Positions 49,845 to 58,265 of a stretch of 64,000 nucleotides of DNA are shown here, in pieces (position 1 is the first letter of the stretch; each line of letters opens with the position of its first letter). Under the pieces are notes generated by a model. That model was not told the origin of the DNA and ran no database searches. It saw nothing but the letters and a program-made list of their open reading frames with translations. Position numbers and translations under genes: made by a program. Location: assembly GCA_963779735.1 (NCBI GenBank), contig CAVZZJ010000004.1, forward strand, positions 496,001-560,000. The letters run 5' to 3'. The DNA comes from Bog-473 sp963779735. Lineage in GTDB: Bacteria > Actinomycetota > Acidimicrobiia > Acidimicrobiales > RAAP-2.

Positions 49845-51068
49845 CTAGCTCGCTTTGGGCTCCTTGGGGAGCCCGAGCACCCGCTCTCCGACGATGTTGC
49901 GCTGGATCTCCGCTGACCCGCCCCAGATCGTCTCCGAACGGGAAAAGAAGAAGAGGGCCTGCAAGGTGTCGACCGGGTACGACACATGGGCCTTGCGCGC
50001 CCCGGCGAAGCCCGCGTCGTCGGGGGTGCCCAACAGGGTTTGGCCGCGCATGCCCAAGATGTCCATGCCGAGCAGCAGCGTTTCCTGGTGCGCCTCGGAC
50101 CAGAACATCTTGTTGCAGGCGCTCAAGGGAGCGGTGGCGTTCGTGCCATTGAGGGCGTCGGTCAGGGTCCGGTAGCCGTTGATCTCCATGATCTTGATCT
50201 TCGACCACGACCGCGCCAGTCGCTGGCGAATCAGTGGATCGCGGTCGGCGCCGGACTCCCGGGCAAGACGGAGGATGTCGTTGAACTCCTTGAGGAATCG
50301 TTGGTACGACGTGGTCGCCGAGGTGCCCCGCTCGAAGCCGAGCGTGGTCATGGCCACCTTCCACCCGTTGTTGACCCCACCGACCACGTTGTCCTTCGGG
50401 CAGCGCACGTCGGTGAAGAACACCTCGTTGAACTCGGCCGATCCGTCCATCTGCTCGATCGGGCGGACCTCCACCCCGGGCTGCTTCATCGGGACGAGCA
50501 GGTAGGAGATGCCGGCGTGCTTGGGCAGGTCGGGGTCGGTGCGCGCCAGCAGGAAGATGTAGTCGGCGCGGTGCGCCTGGGTGGTCCACACCTTCTGACC
50601 GTTGATGACCCACTCGTCGCCGTCCAACACGGCCCGTGTCTTCAATCCGGCCAGGTCCGAACCGGCATCGGGCTCGCTGAAGCCCTGGCACCAGGCGATC
50701 TCGCCCCTCAGGATGCCCGGTATGAACTTCGCCTTCTGTTCCTCGGTGCCCCACTGCAGGAGCGTCGGTCCCACCAACGTGTCCCCGAAGAAGTCACCCC
50801 TCAGCGGAGCTCCGACGCGCGCGAACTCCTCGTTCACCACGACCTGCTGGAGGATGGTGAGGCCCTTGCCGCCGTACTCGGCGGGCCAACCGGCGCAGAT
50901 CCAACCGCCGGCGAAGAGCTTCTTGGTCCACTCCCCGTAGAAGGCGTTTCGTTCGTCGGTCTCCATGGAGAACCCCGTCGTCCCCCACCCTTCGGGCAGG
51001 TTCTCCTCCAGCCAGGATCTGACCGTGCCGCGGAACTCTTCCGCTTCGGGTGGGTACGACAGATCCAT
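49845..51068 (-). CDS. Acyl-CoA dehydrogenase
   Basis: Protein of 407 residues: MDLSYPPEAEEFRGTVRSWL, AGWPAEYGGKGLTILQQVVV, CQGFSEPDAGSDLAGLKTRA (the FAD-binding S-E-P-x-A-G-S-D motif), EWVINGQKVWTTQAHRADYI and the C-terminal ETIWGGSAEIQRNIVGERVL. The long GSD-type motif and C-terminal IWGGSAEIQRNI place it with the FadE group of actinobacterial steroid or fatty-acid dehydrogenases. It is divergent from the MgtE-like gene. The ATG at 51068 is chosen over a start 36 bases upstream. Confidence 0.92.
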   Translation of the reverse strand: MDLSYPPEAEEFRGTVRSWLEENLPEGWGTTGFSMETDERNAFYGEWTKKLFAGGWICAGWPAEYGGKGLTILQQVVVNEEFARVGAPLRGDFFGDTLVGPTLLQWGTEEQKAKFIPGILRGEIAWCQGFSEPDAGSDLAGLKTRAVLDGDEWVINGQKVWTTQAHRADYIFLLARTDPDLPKHAGISYLLVPMKQPGVEVRPIEQMDGSAEFNEVFFTDVRCPKDNVVGGVNNGWKVAMTTLGFERGTSATTSYQRFLKEFNDILRLARESGADRDPLIRQRLARSWSKIKIMEINGYRTLTDALNGTNATAPLSACNKMFWSEAHQETLLLGMDILGMRGQTLLGTPDDAGFAGARKAHVSYPVDTLQALFFFSRSETIWGGSAEIQRNIVGERVLGLPKEPKAS

Positions 51069-51422
51069 ACCGGCACGGTACCCGTACGCGGCCCCTGCCG
51101 CCACACGCCGTGGCGACGATCTCGAGCGGTAGAGTGCGGGGGCGATTTCGCCCGGGGCGAGTGTTCATGCCCCCGGCACGAGGCTCGAGTGGAAGGAGGC
51201 GGCCGTGCAACGGGACGAACCCCCCAGTAGCTCCGCCGGCGCACCTCATCACGCCCCCGTCGCCCGGGCCGCCTGAGTCTCTGCAGCAGAGTCCGTGCGG
51301 TCTGTCCGTTGCCGGGAGTGACCGACGTGCCGGCCCCCGCCGCATTCGCGTGCCCGACACCGGGCACTGACCCGTCCGATCCGACCTGACCACCCTCGTG
51401 GCGCCGTACAGGAGGTAGCACC
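51069..51422 (+). other. 354-base leader region upstream of MgtE-N/CBS gene
   Basis: No gene is visible. CTCGAGC (51121-51127) pairs with GCTCGAG (51183-51189) to enclose GC-rich inner hairpins, giving a compact structure that could be transcribed as a leader. I compared it by eye with the M-box and yybP-ykoY riboswitch cores and see neither. AGGAGGT at about 51410-51416 is the ribosome-binding site for the GTG at 51423. The left part must also contain the promoter of the divergent acyl-CoA dehydrogenase. Confidence 0.35.
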
Positions 51423-52859
51423 GTGCCTTCACCGCCCCCGCCCTCACCGCCCCCGCCCTCACCGCCCCCGCCCCCGCCCTCACCGGCCCGGTCCCGACTG
51501 TCCATCAACCGCCGCCGCGCCGAGCCCGAGCGCCAGGCTCACCTCCGGCGCCGGCGCACCCGCCGGATCCTGGCATCCGAGGGCGTCTTCGACTCCATCG
51601 TCTCTCTGGCCGGCATTCTCGGCCGGCCGGTCACCAACCAGACGGGCCAGGAGATCGGTCGGCTCGACGACGTCGTCGCTCGCTGGTCCGACGGCCAGAC
51701 CTACCCGCCGGTGAGCGGGCTCACCATCCGCGTCGGCCGACGGCTGGCCTACGTCCCCGCATCGGCCATCGACCGGATCGGGCGCGCCGAGGTCCTGCTG
51801 CGCTCGGCTCGGCTCGACCTCCGAGACGTCGTTCGCCGGCCGGGCGAGGTCCTCCTGGCCAAGGATGTCTTGGACCACCAACTGGTCGATGTCGACGGCG
51901 TGCAGGTCATCCGCGCCGCCGATCTGTACCTGGCCGAGGTACTGGGTCGCATCCGGCTGGTGGGCGCCGACGTGTCGACGGCGACGCTGCTGCGCCGGCT
52001 CGGGCCGCGCCGTTGGCGCCCGATGCCCACGCCCGAGCGGGTCATCGACTGGGCTGCCATTCAGCCCTTCGGCGAGGAGACGGGTATCGACGGATCCACC
52101 CAGGTCCGCCTGAAGACGACCCACGAGGGCCTCCACCGGCTCCGCCCCGGAGAGCTGGCCGACCTGCTGGAGGACCTCCGTCGTGACGAGCGCCGGGAGC
52201 TGTTGGCCGCCCTCAGCCCCGACGAGGCGGCGGATGCCCTGGAGGAGATGCAGCCCGACGACCTCGAGCAGCTGTTGCGCGAGTCCGATCCCGACGAGGC
52301 GGCCGGCCTTCTCACGGCCATGGAGCCCGACGAGGCGGTCGATGCGCTGCGCGATCTGCCCGCCCAGGACCGTGCCGAGATCATGCAGCGCATGCCCCCC
52401 AATGCCGTCTTGCCCCTGCGCGAGCTGCTCGGTTACCCCGAGAACGAGGCCGGCGGCATCATGACGACCACCCTGGTCACGGCGACCACCGATGACACTG
52501 TGGCGCAGGTGGTCGACCGACTGGCCGAGGCCCGCTCCCACGACATCGACCTCGACGCCGTGGCCGTGGTGAACAGGGACGGGTGCCTTGTGGGCGACGT
52601 GACTCTCCTCTCGATTCTTCTCGCCCTGCGGGCCGCGCCCCCCACCCGGATGTCGTCGCTCCTGGAGGACGAAGACGTCGTCACCGTCAGTCCCCACGCG
52701 TCGGCGGACGAGGCAGCCATCCAGCTCATTGAGGCCCGGGGGCACTCCCTCGTCGTGGTGGACGACGACGGGCGACCCATCGGTCGGATCCTGGCCGACG
52801 ACGTACTTGATGCGCTCGTACCCGGAAGGGGTCGCTTCCACTTCCCCAAGCTTTTCTGA
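51423..52859 (+). CDS. Soluble MgtE-N/CBS-domain protein with Pro-rich start and PRC-barrel
   Basis: Protein of 478 residues without membrane segments. A Pro/Ser tract of about 20 residues, encoded by short C-rich tandem repeats, opens it. A PRC-barrel-like pair follows (ILGRPVTNQTGQEIGRLDDV, LLAKDVLDHQLVDVDGVQVI). Then the MgtE N-domain appears: LADLLEDLRRDERRELLAAL and three repeats like EEMQPDDLEQLLRESDPDEA. Two CBS units end it (GIMTTTLVTATTDDTVAQVV, EDVVTVSPHASADEAAIQLI). The channel domain of MgtE is absent, so it is probably the magnesium or nucleotide sensor for the NRAMP-like transporter encoded one base later. Confidence 0.87.
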   Translation: MPSPPPPSPPPPSPPPPPPSPARSRLSINRRRAEPERQAHLRRRRTRRILASEGVFDSIVSLAGILGRPVTNQTGQEIGRLDDVVARWSDGQTYPPVSGLTIRVGRRLAYVPASAIDRIGRAEVLLRSARLDLRDVVRRPGEVLLAKDVLDHQLVDVDGVQVIRAADLYLAEVLGRIRLVGADVSTATLLRRLGPRRWRPMPTPERVIDWAAIQPFGEETGIDGSTQVRLKTTHEGLHRLRPGELADLLEDLRRDERRELLAALSPDEAADALEEMQPDDLEQLLRESDPDEAAGLLTAMEPDEAVDALRDLPAQDRAEIMQRMPPNAVLPLRELLGYPENEAGGIMTTTLVTATTDDTVAQVVDRLAEARSHDIDLDAVAVVNRDGCLVGDVTLLSILLALRAAPPTRMSSLLEDEDVVTVSPHASADEAAIQLIEARGHSLVVVDDDGRPIGRILADDVLDALVPGRGRFHFPKLF

Positions 52860-52860
52860 C

Positions 52861-54102
52861 GTGAGGGTGCCGACTCGCCGGACGAGTCTTGTCTACCTCG
52901 CCGCCGCCGGACCGGGATTGGTGGCGGCGGCGGCCGGCAACGACGCCGGCGGGGTCGTGACCTACGCCTCGGCCGGTGCGGAATTCGTCTACCGCACCTT
53001 GTTCCTCATGGTGCTGATCACCATCGCCTACGTCGTCGTCCAGGAGATGGTGGCCCGGTTGGCCGTGCACACCGGAAAGGGCCTGGCCGCCCTCATCCGC
53101 GAGGAGTTCCCCCTGCGGGTGACCGCCTTCGCCGTCACCGCCTTCGCCATCGCCAACATCGGGCTCATGGTGACCGAGTTCGGGGGGATCGCTACCGCGT
53201 TCGATCTGTTCGGTGTCTCGCGCTACATCTCCGTACCGATTTTCGCGATCGCGATCTGGTCGCTCGTGCTCTTCGGGTCCTACAGCTATGCCGAACGGAT
53301 ATTCCTGCTGCTTACGGTGGTCTTCGTCGCCTACCCCATCGCCGCCGTGCTCGCACATCCCGACTGGGGTCAGGTCGCGGCCAATACCCTCTGGCCGCAC
53401 TTCGTTGCCAGCAAGTCGTTCCTGCTCCTCTCCATCGCCCTCATCGGCACCACCATCACGCCGTACATCCAGCTGTACGAAGCCGGAGCCGTGGTCGACA
53501 AGGGCGTCAAGCCCGAGGACTATCGCTTCCAGCGCGTCGACGCCATCGTCGGCGCGATCATGGCGGCGTTCGTGGCCATGTCGATCATCGTGGCCACCGG
53601 TGCCACCATCGGGGGCACCGGTCCCCTGACCTCCGCCTCCCACGCCGCGCACGCGTTGCGTCCGGTGGCCGGCGCCGCAGCCGAGTTGCTCTTCGGGCTC
53701 GGGCTCCTCGGCGCCTCGGCCCTGGCCGCCGCTGTGGTGCCGCTCTCGACGTCCTATGCAGTGGCCGAGGCCATCGGGGTGGAACGGTCGGTGTCGTCGA
53801 GCTTCCGCCAGGCGCCCATCTTCCTGGGGCTCTTCACGGCTCAGATCCTGGTGGGTGCAGCCGTCGTCCTGGTGCCGGGCAACCTGATCACCCTCATCAT
53901 CAACACCCAGGTCCTCGAGGGGGTGATCACCCCCATGACACTCATCTTGATCCTGGTGCTGGCCAACCGGCGCTCGCTTCTCGGAGCGGCGGCGAACGGT
54001 CCCTGGGCCCGCTGGATGGGCGGGATATCGATCGTCTCGGTAGCGGCCGTGGCCTCGGTCTTCGTGGCCCTCACCGTCCTGGGCTGGTTCGGCATCCATT
54101 GA
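52861..54102 (+). CDS. NRAMP-like divalent cation transporter (NRMT-like)
   Basis: Membrane protein of 413 residues with about eleven hydrophobic segments. The first, AAGPGLVAAAAGNDAGGVVT, replaces the NRAMP DPGN metal site, and the sixth, ALIGTTITPYIQLYEAG, lacks the MPH motif. Loss of these ligands, together with the adjacent MgtE-N/CBS protein, suggests a relative of the NRAMP-related magnesium transporters rather than a manganese importer. The GTG at 52861 follows the MgtE-like stop by one base; the longer frame to 52729 lies in that gene. The two genes form an operon. Confidence 0.85.
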   Translation: MRVPTRRTSLVYLAAAGPGLVAAAAGNDAGGVVTYASAGAEFVYRTLFLMVLITIAYVVVQEMVARLAVHTGKGLAALIREEFPLRVTAFAVTAFAIANIGLMVTEFGGIATAFDLFGVSRYISVPIFAIAIWSLVLFGSYSYAERIFLLLTVVFVAYPIAAVLAHPDWGQVAANTLWPHFVASKSFLLLSIALIGTTITPYIQLYEAGAVVDKGVKPEDYRFQRVDAIVGAIMAAFVAMSIIVATGATIGGTGPLTSASHAAHALRPVAGAAAELLFGLGLLGASALAAAVVPLSTSYAVAEAIGVERSVSSSFRQAPIFLGLFTAQILVGAAVVLVPGNLITLIINTQVLEGVITPMTLILILVLANRRSLLGAAANGPWARWMGGISIVSVAAVASVFVALTVLGWFGIH

Positions 54103-54306
54103 GGCTGCGCCGGGCACTCTCGGAAGGACCGTTTGCGCCGGAGCAGGGGGTTCAGGGAGGCTATGGGCCCATGGCCGGACGCGTCGGGACACCCATTGCC
54201 TAAAACGCCCCGCCAGAAGTGGATCTGGATCAAGGAGTCCTGGGAGCGCTCGCGGCATATAGAGACTCCCGCCCCGGTTCCGGCTGCGCCGCCACGGCCT
54301 GGCGGT

Positions 54307-55605
54307 ATGCGGGTGGCCTTCCTCATCTACCGCGGCAACCCCCGCTGTGGCGGCCAGGGGGTCTACACCCGCCACCTGACCCGCGAGCTCGTCGCCCTGG
54401 GGCACTCGGTGGAGGTGTTCGCCGGGCCCCCTTGGCCCGAGCTCGACCCCGGAGTCGGATTCACGCCCGTCCCCGGGCTCGATCTCTACAGGGACCCCGA
54501 CCCCTTCCGCGTGCCCCATCCACGGGAGTTCCGCAGCTGCCAGGACTGGATCGAGTTCGGCATCATGTGCAGCGCAGGCTTCGGGGAGCCGCTGGCGTTC
54601 TCCCAGCGGGCGAGGGTGCTGCTGTCGGGCCGGCTCGGCGACTTCGACGTGGTCCACGACAACCAGTGCCTGGGTACGGGGATGCTGGGCATGGTCGCCG
54701 ACGGCTGGCCCTTGCTCACCACCCTGCACCATCCGATCACGGTGGACCGTGAGCTCGACCTGTCCCACACCACGAACCATTGGCAGCGCTTCACCAAGCG
54801 TCGTTGGTATGGGTTTCTGGGGATGCAGGTCCGCGTGGCGCGCGCCCTGCCCGCGGTGGTCACCGTCTCGGACTCGTCGCGCCGGGACATCGCGGCACAG
54901 ATGCAGGTTCGGCCCGAGCGCATGACCGTCGTGCCCGTCGGGGTGGATCACACGGTCTTCCGTCCTCGCGACGACGTCACGCCGATTCCGGGGCGGATCA
55001 TGGTCACTTCCTCGAGCGACGTCCCCATGAAGGGACTGGTGCCCCTCCTTGAGGCGGTCGCCAAGCTTCGCAGCGAACGCTCCGTGGAGTTGACCGTGAT
55101 CGGCCGGCCGCGTCCGGGGGGCCGCGTCGACCGGGCGATCACCCGGCTCGGACTGTCCGACGTAGTGCGGTGCGTGAGCGGGATGGACGACGACGAGCTG
55201 GCCGCGCTGTACGGCGAGGCCCAGGTCGCGGTGGTGCCCTCCCTCTACGAGGGGTTCTCCCTTCCGGCGGTCGAGGCGATGGCCTGCGGAGTGCCCGTCG
55301 TCGCCACCACCGGTGGGGCGCTGCCCGAAGTCGTGGGGAGAGACGGCGAGACCGGCCTCTTGGTTCCGCCCGACGACCCCGGCGCGCTGGCCGGGGCCAT
55401 CGCAGTGCTCCTCGACGACCCCCAACTCCGCGCTCGCCTGGGTGCGGCCGGCAGGAAGCGGGTGATGCACCACTTCACCTGGCAGGTGACCGCGGCCGGC
55501 ACGGCGGCCTGCTACGAGGCCCTGCTGGGCGGGAGGCCTCTACCGGGGGCGCCCGTCGCTGCGGCAACCGGCTTCCCGGCGGAGAAGGGAGACATCGCAT
55601 GTTGA
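54307..55605 (+). CDS. Family 4 glycosyltransferase
   Basis: GT-B fold glycosyltransferase of 432 residues: MRVAFLIYRGNPRCGGQGVY with the GGQGVY sugar-nucleotide loop, LGDFDVVHDNQCLGTGMLGM, VVTVSDSSRRDIAAQMQVRP, IMVTSSSDVPMKGLVPLLEA and VVPSLYEGFSLPAVEAMACG followed by VPVVATTGGALPEVVG. The E-G-F-x-L-P-x-x-E motif is complete, so it is probably an active retaining enzyme. The ATG at 54307 is chosen because it starts the first strand; the frame from 54133 adds 58 residues. It opens the 54-58 kb cluster and overlaps the next gene by seven bases. Confidence 0.87.
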   Translation: MRVAFLIYRGNPRCGGQGVYTRHLTRELVALGHSVEVFAGPPWPELDPGVGFTPVPGLDLYRDPDPFRVPHPREFRSCQDWIEFGIMCSAGFGEPLAFSQRARVLLSGRLGDFDVVHDNQCLGTGMLGMVADGWPLLTTLHHPITVDRELDLSHTTNHWQRFTKRRWYGFLGMQVRVARALPAVVTVSDSSRRDIAAQMQVRPERMTVVPVGVDHTVFRPRDDVTPIPGRIMVTSSSDVPMKGLVPLLEAVAKLRSERSVELTVIGRPRPGGRVDRAITRLGLSDVVRCVSGMDDDELAALYGEAQVAVVPSLYEGFSLPAVEAMACGVPVVATTGGALPEVVGRDGETGLLVPPDDPGALAGAIAVLLDDPQLRARLGAAGRKRVMHHFTWQVTAAGTAACYEALLGGRPLPGAPVAAATGFPAEKGDIAC

Positions 55606-56409
55606 CCGTGGACTACGAGAAGCTGGGCGTGCAGCCGGGCGATCGACTCTTGGACCTCGGCTGCGGATTCGGTCGTCATGCGTTCGAGGCGGCACGCCGC
55701 GGAGCGGCCGTGGTGGCGCTCGACGCCGGCTCCGACGAGGTGGCGAAGGTGCGTGGCACCTTGGGCGCCATGATGGAGGCGGGAGAGCTGGACCCCGAAC
55801 ACCCGGCCAGCGTGGTGCAGGGGGATGCGCTGGCGCTCCCGTTTCCCGACGGCGCCTTCGACCGGGTGATCGCCTCCGAGGTGCTCGAGCACATTGCGGA
55901 CGACCTGGCGGCCATGAGGGAGCTCTCGCCGCGTCCTGCGTCCCGGCGGGACCATGGCCGTCACCGTGCCCCGCTGCGGCCCCGAGGCCATCAACTGGGC
56001 CCTGTCCGACGAGTACCACGACACTCCGGGCGGGCACGTGCGCATCTACCGGCGCTCCACCCTCGAACGGCGACTCTCCTCGACCGGCCTGCGCCCCATG
56101 GGGTTCCACCACGCCCACGGCCTGCACTCGCCCTACTGGTGGCTGCGCTGCGTCGTCGGTCCCAGCAACGACGCCAACCCGGCCGTGGCGGCGTACCACA
56201 AGGTGCTGGTGTGGGACATCGTCAAGGCCCCGTTCGTCACCCGCGCCGCCGATCGCGTTCTCAGTCCGCTCATCGGCAAGAGCCTCGTCGTCTATCTGGC
56301 CAAGCCCGGCGCGGTGGCCGGGGGAGTGCCCGTCTTGGGCACGAAGGCGCCCCGAGGGGTTCCCGGGGGCCGGGGGCCGACCACCAGCGACCACGGTGCG
56401 GCGGCGTGA
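55599..56409 (+). pseudogene. SAM-dependent methyltransferase, frameshifted
   Basis: From the ATG at 55599, LGVQPGDRLLDLGCGFGRHA (motif I), VVALDAGSDEVAKVRGTLGA and FDRVIASEVLEHIADDLAAM show a methyltransferase. At about 55930 the frame becomes nonsense, while the neighbouring frame continues naturally as RVLRPGGTMAVTVPRCGPEA, then HVRIYRRSTLERRLSSTGLR to a stop at 56409. One extra C in CTCTCGCCGCGTC explains the shift. Repaired, the protein has 269 residues. It overlaps both the glycosyltransferase and the toroid gene, so the operon is otherwise intact and a sequence error is likely. Confidence 0.8.
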
Positions 56410-57518
56410 CCACCGAGCGGCTGCACTCCGACGAGAGCACGATCCCCGCGGTGCCGGGCGTTCTCAGCGCCTCCGACGTGCTGTCCACCGCCCACGCCAT
56501 CGCCGACGCCCAGCGGGCCGACGGGATGATCCCGTGGTTCGACGGCGGCCACTGTGACCCGTGGAACCACGTGGAAGGGGCTATGGCGCTCTCGGTGTGC
56601 GGGCTCTGGAGCGAGGCCGTCGCCGCCTACCGCTGGCTGGCCGACCGCCAGCTGCCCGACGGGAGCTGGTTCAACTACTACCAGGGTGCGGGTGTCAAGG
56701 ATCAGCGTCTCGACACCAACGTCTGCGCCTACCTGGCGGCGGGTGCCTGGCATCATCACCTGATCACCGGTGACGTCGAGTTTCTGGGCGAGCTGTGGCC
56801 GACTATTGAGAGAGGGGTCGACTTCGTCCTGCGCTGGCAGCAGCCGGACGGTTCGGTCCTCTGGTCGCTCGATCCCTCGGGGCGAGCGGAGGGGTACGCC
56901 CTCCTGACCGGATCGTCGTCCATCTACCACTCGCTGCGCTGTGCGGTGGCGGTGGCCGAGTGCCTGGCCAAGGATCGTCCCGACTGGGAATTGGCCGCCG
57001 GAAGGTTGGGCCACGCCGTGGCCCACCACCCCAACGCGTTCGCCCCGAAGTTCGAGTTCGCCATGGACTGGTACTACCCCATGCTCTCGGGGGCCCTGGA
57101 GGGAGAGGCCGGGCGGCGCCGCCTGGCCGAGGGTTGGACGACGTTCGTCATGGAGGGCCTCGGCGTTCGATGTGTCTCGACGGGCGACTGGGTCACCGCG
57201 GCGGAAACGGCCGAGTGCGTCCTGGCCCTCGACGCCCTGGGGATGGACGGGCACGCCCGGGACCTCTTTGTCGCCGGTCAGAACCTTCGGCTCGCGGACG
57301 GCTCGTACTGGACCGGGATGGTCTATCCCGAGACGGTCACCTTCCCGGACAACGAGCGCACGACCTATACGTTCGGTGCCATGGTCCTGGCGGCCGACGC
57401 CCTCTCCAACACCACGCCGGCGGCAGGGCTCTTCCGTGGCGAGTGCCTGGCCGCCGGGCTGGACCTGGCCGAGCCTCACTGCATCGGGGAGGCTGCGGTG
57501 GGGTGCACCGCGACCTGA
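56406..57518 (+). CDS. Prenyltransferase-like alpha/alpha-toroid protein
   Basis: Protein of 370 residues from a GTG that overlaps the methyltransferase stop (GTGA). Repeated helical hairpins with the QxPDGSW-type turns of alpha/alpha toroids are visible: IADAQRADGMIPWFDGGHCD, LADRQLPDGSWFNYYQGAGV and LRWQQPDGSVLWSLDP. This fold is shared by terpene cyclases, protein prenyltransferases and six-hairpin glycosidases. The PWNHVEGAMAL segment with Asp and Glu could be catalytic. In this cluster it more likely acts on a glycan than on a terpene; the activity is unassigned. Confidence 0.75.
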   Translation: MTTERLHSDESTIPAVPGVLSASDVLSTAHAIADAQRADGMIPWFDGGHCDPWNHVEGAMALSVCGLWSEAVAAYRWLADRQLPDGSWFNYYQGAGVKDQRLDTNVCAYLAAGAWHHHLITGDVEFLGELWPTIERGVDFVLRWQQPDGSVLWSLDPSGRAEGYALLTGSSSIYHSLRCAVAVAECLAKDRPDWELAAGRLGHAVAHHPNAFAPKFEFAMDWYYPMLSGALEGEAGRRRLAEGWTTFVMEGLGVRCVSTGDWVTAAETAECVLALDALGMDGHARDLFVAGQNLRLADGSYWTGMVYPETVTFPDNERTTYTFGAMVLAADALSNTTPAAGLFRGECLAAGLDLAEPHCIGEAAVGCTAT

Positions 57519-57525
57519 CCCGCCC

Positions 57526-58254
57526 TCACCCGGCCGCGGGCGCCACCCGACGCAGGACGCGCAGGCTCCCGCACCCGCCGTCCTCGGTGAACTCCCCCGA
57601 AGCCAACGCCGCGCAGAAGAGCTCATAGGGCGGGCGGCCGCCGTCGGCGGGGTCGGGAAAGACGTCGTGAATGGCCAGCCAGCCGCCGAGCGTGACGTGG
57701 GGCGCCCATCCCCCGAAGTCCGCCCAGGCCGGTTCCTCGCCGTGCCCACCGTCAATGAAGCAGAAGGCCAGCGGGTGCGCCCAGCGGGTCGCGACGGTGG
57801 GGGAGTCTCCCACCACGCCGACCACCGATGTCTCCAGGCCAGCGTCGCTGATCGCCCGCCTCCAGTGCCCCAGCGTGTCGATCCGGCCCACGTCGGGGTC
57901 GACGAGGTCGGCCTCGTGGTGCTCCCACCCGGGCTGATTCTCCTCGGAGCCCCGATGGTGGTCGATGGAGAAGAGCACTGCCCCGGTGGTCTCGGCCGCC
58001 GCGCCCAGGTACAGACTCGACTTCCCGCACCACGCGCCCACCTCCACGAAGGTGAGCGGTGCGGGTCCCGGCGGGGCGGCCCGTCCCGCTCGCAGGGCGG
58101 CGAGGAGCAGCGCCTCGCCCTCGTCGTCGGGCATGAAGCCGCGGGTGTGGCGGGCCGCCCCCATCAGCGACTGCACCCGAGCCGTCCCCAGTGCGGCATC
58201 ACGAGGTAGGGGGTCGGCCATCGGGGCGGGTGAGACGGACGCCGCCGTTGTCAT
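57526..58254 (-). CDS. Methyltransf_24-type class I SAM methyltransferase
   Basis: Protein of 242 residues: PLTFVEVGAWCGKSSLYLGA (SAM motif I, variant EVGAWCGKS), AVLFSIDHHRGSEENQPGWE, LAFCFIDGGHGEEPAWADFG and VTLGGWLAIHDVFPDPADGG. The D-G-G-H and H-D pairs are typical of the Methyltransf_24 family of O-methyltransferases that modify sugars or antibiotics. The ATG at 58254 is chosen over a TTG at 58269 that overlaps the aminopeptidase stop. It is convergent with the toroid gene and likely belongs to the same glycan cluster. Confidence 0.8.
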   Translation of the reverse strand: MTTAASVSPAPMADPLPRDAALGTARVQSLMGAARHTRGFMPDDEGEALLLAALRAGRAAPPGPAPLTFVEVGAWCGKSSLYLGAAAETTGAVLFSIDHHRGSEENQPGWEHHEADLVDPDVGRIDTLGHWRRAISDAGLETSVVGVVGDSPTVATRWAHPLAFCFIDGGHGEEPAWADFGGWAPHVTLGGWLAIHDVFPDPADGGRPPYELFCAALASGEFTEDGGCGSLRVLRRVAPAAG

Positions 58255-58265
58255 CCGGGTCGGTC

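Noticed and set aside
51121..51422. Magnesium (M-box) or yybP-ykoY riboswitch before the MgtE-like gene
   Set aside because: The conserved core words of either class are not visible; only a generic stem was kept as a low-confidence leader.
52726..55473. 915-codon minus-strand open frame opposite the NRAMP-like and GT4 genes
   Set aside because: Composition is that of antisense reading in GC-rich DNA, and it overlaps three well-supported plus-strand genes.
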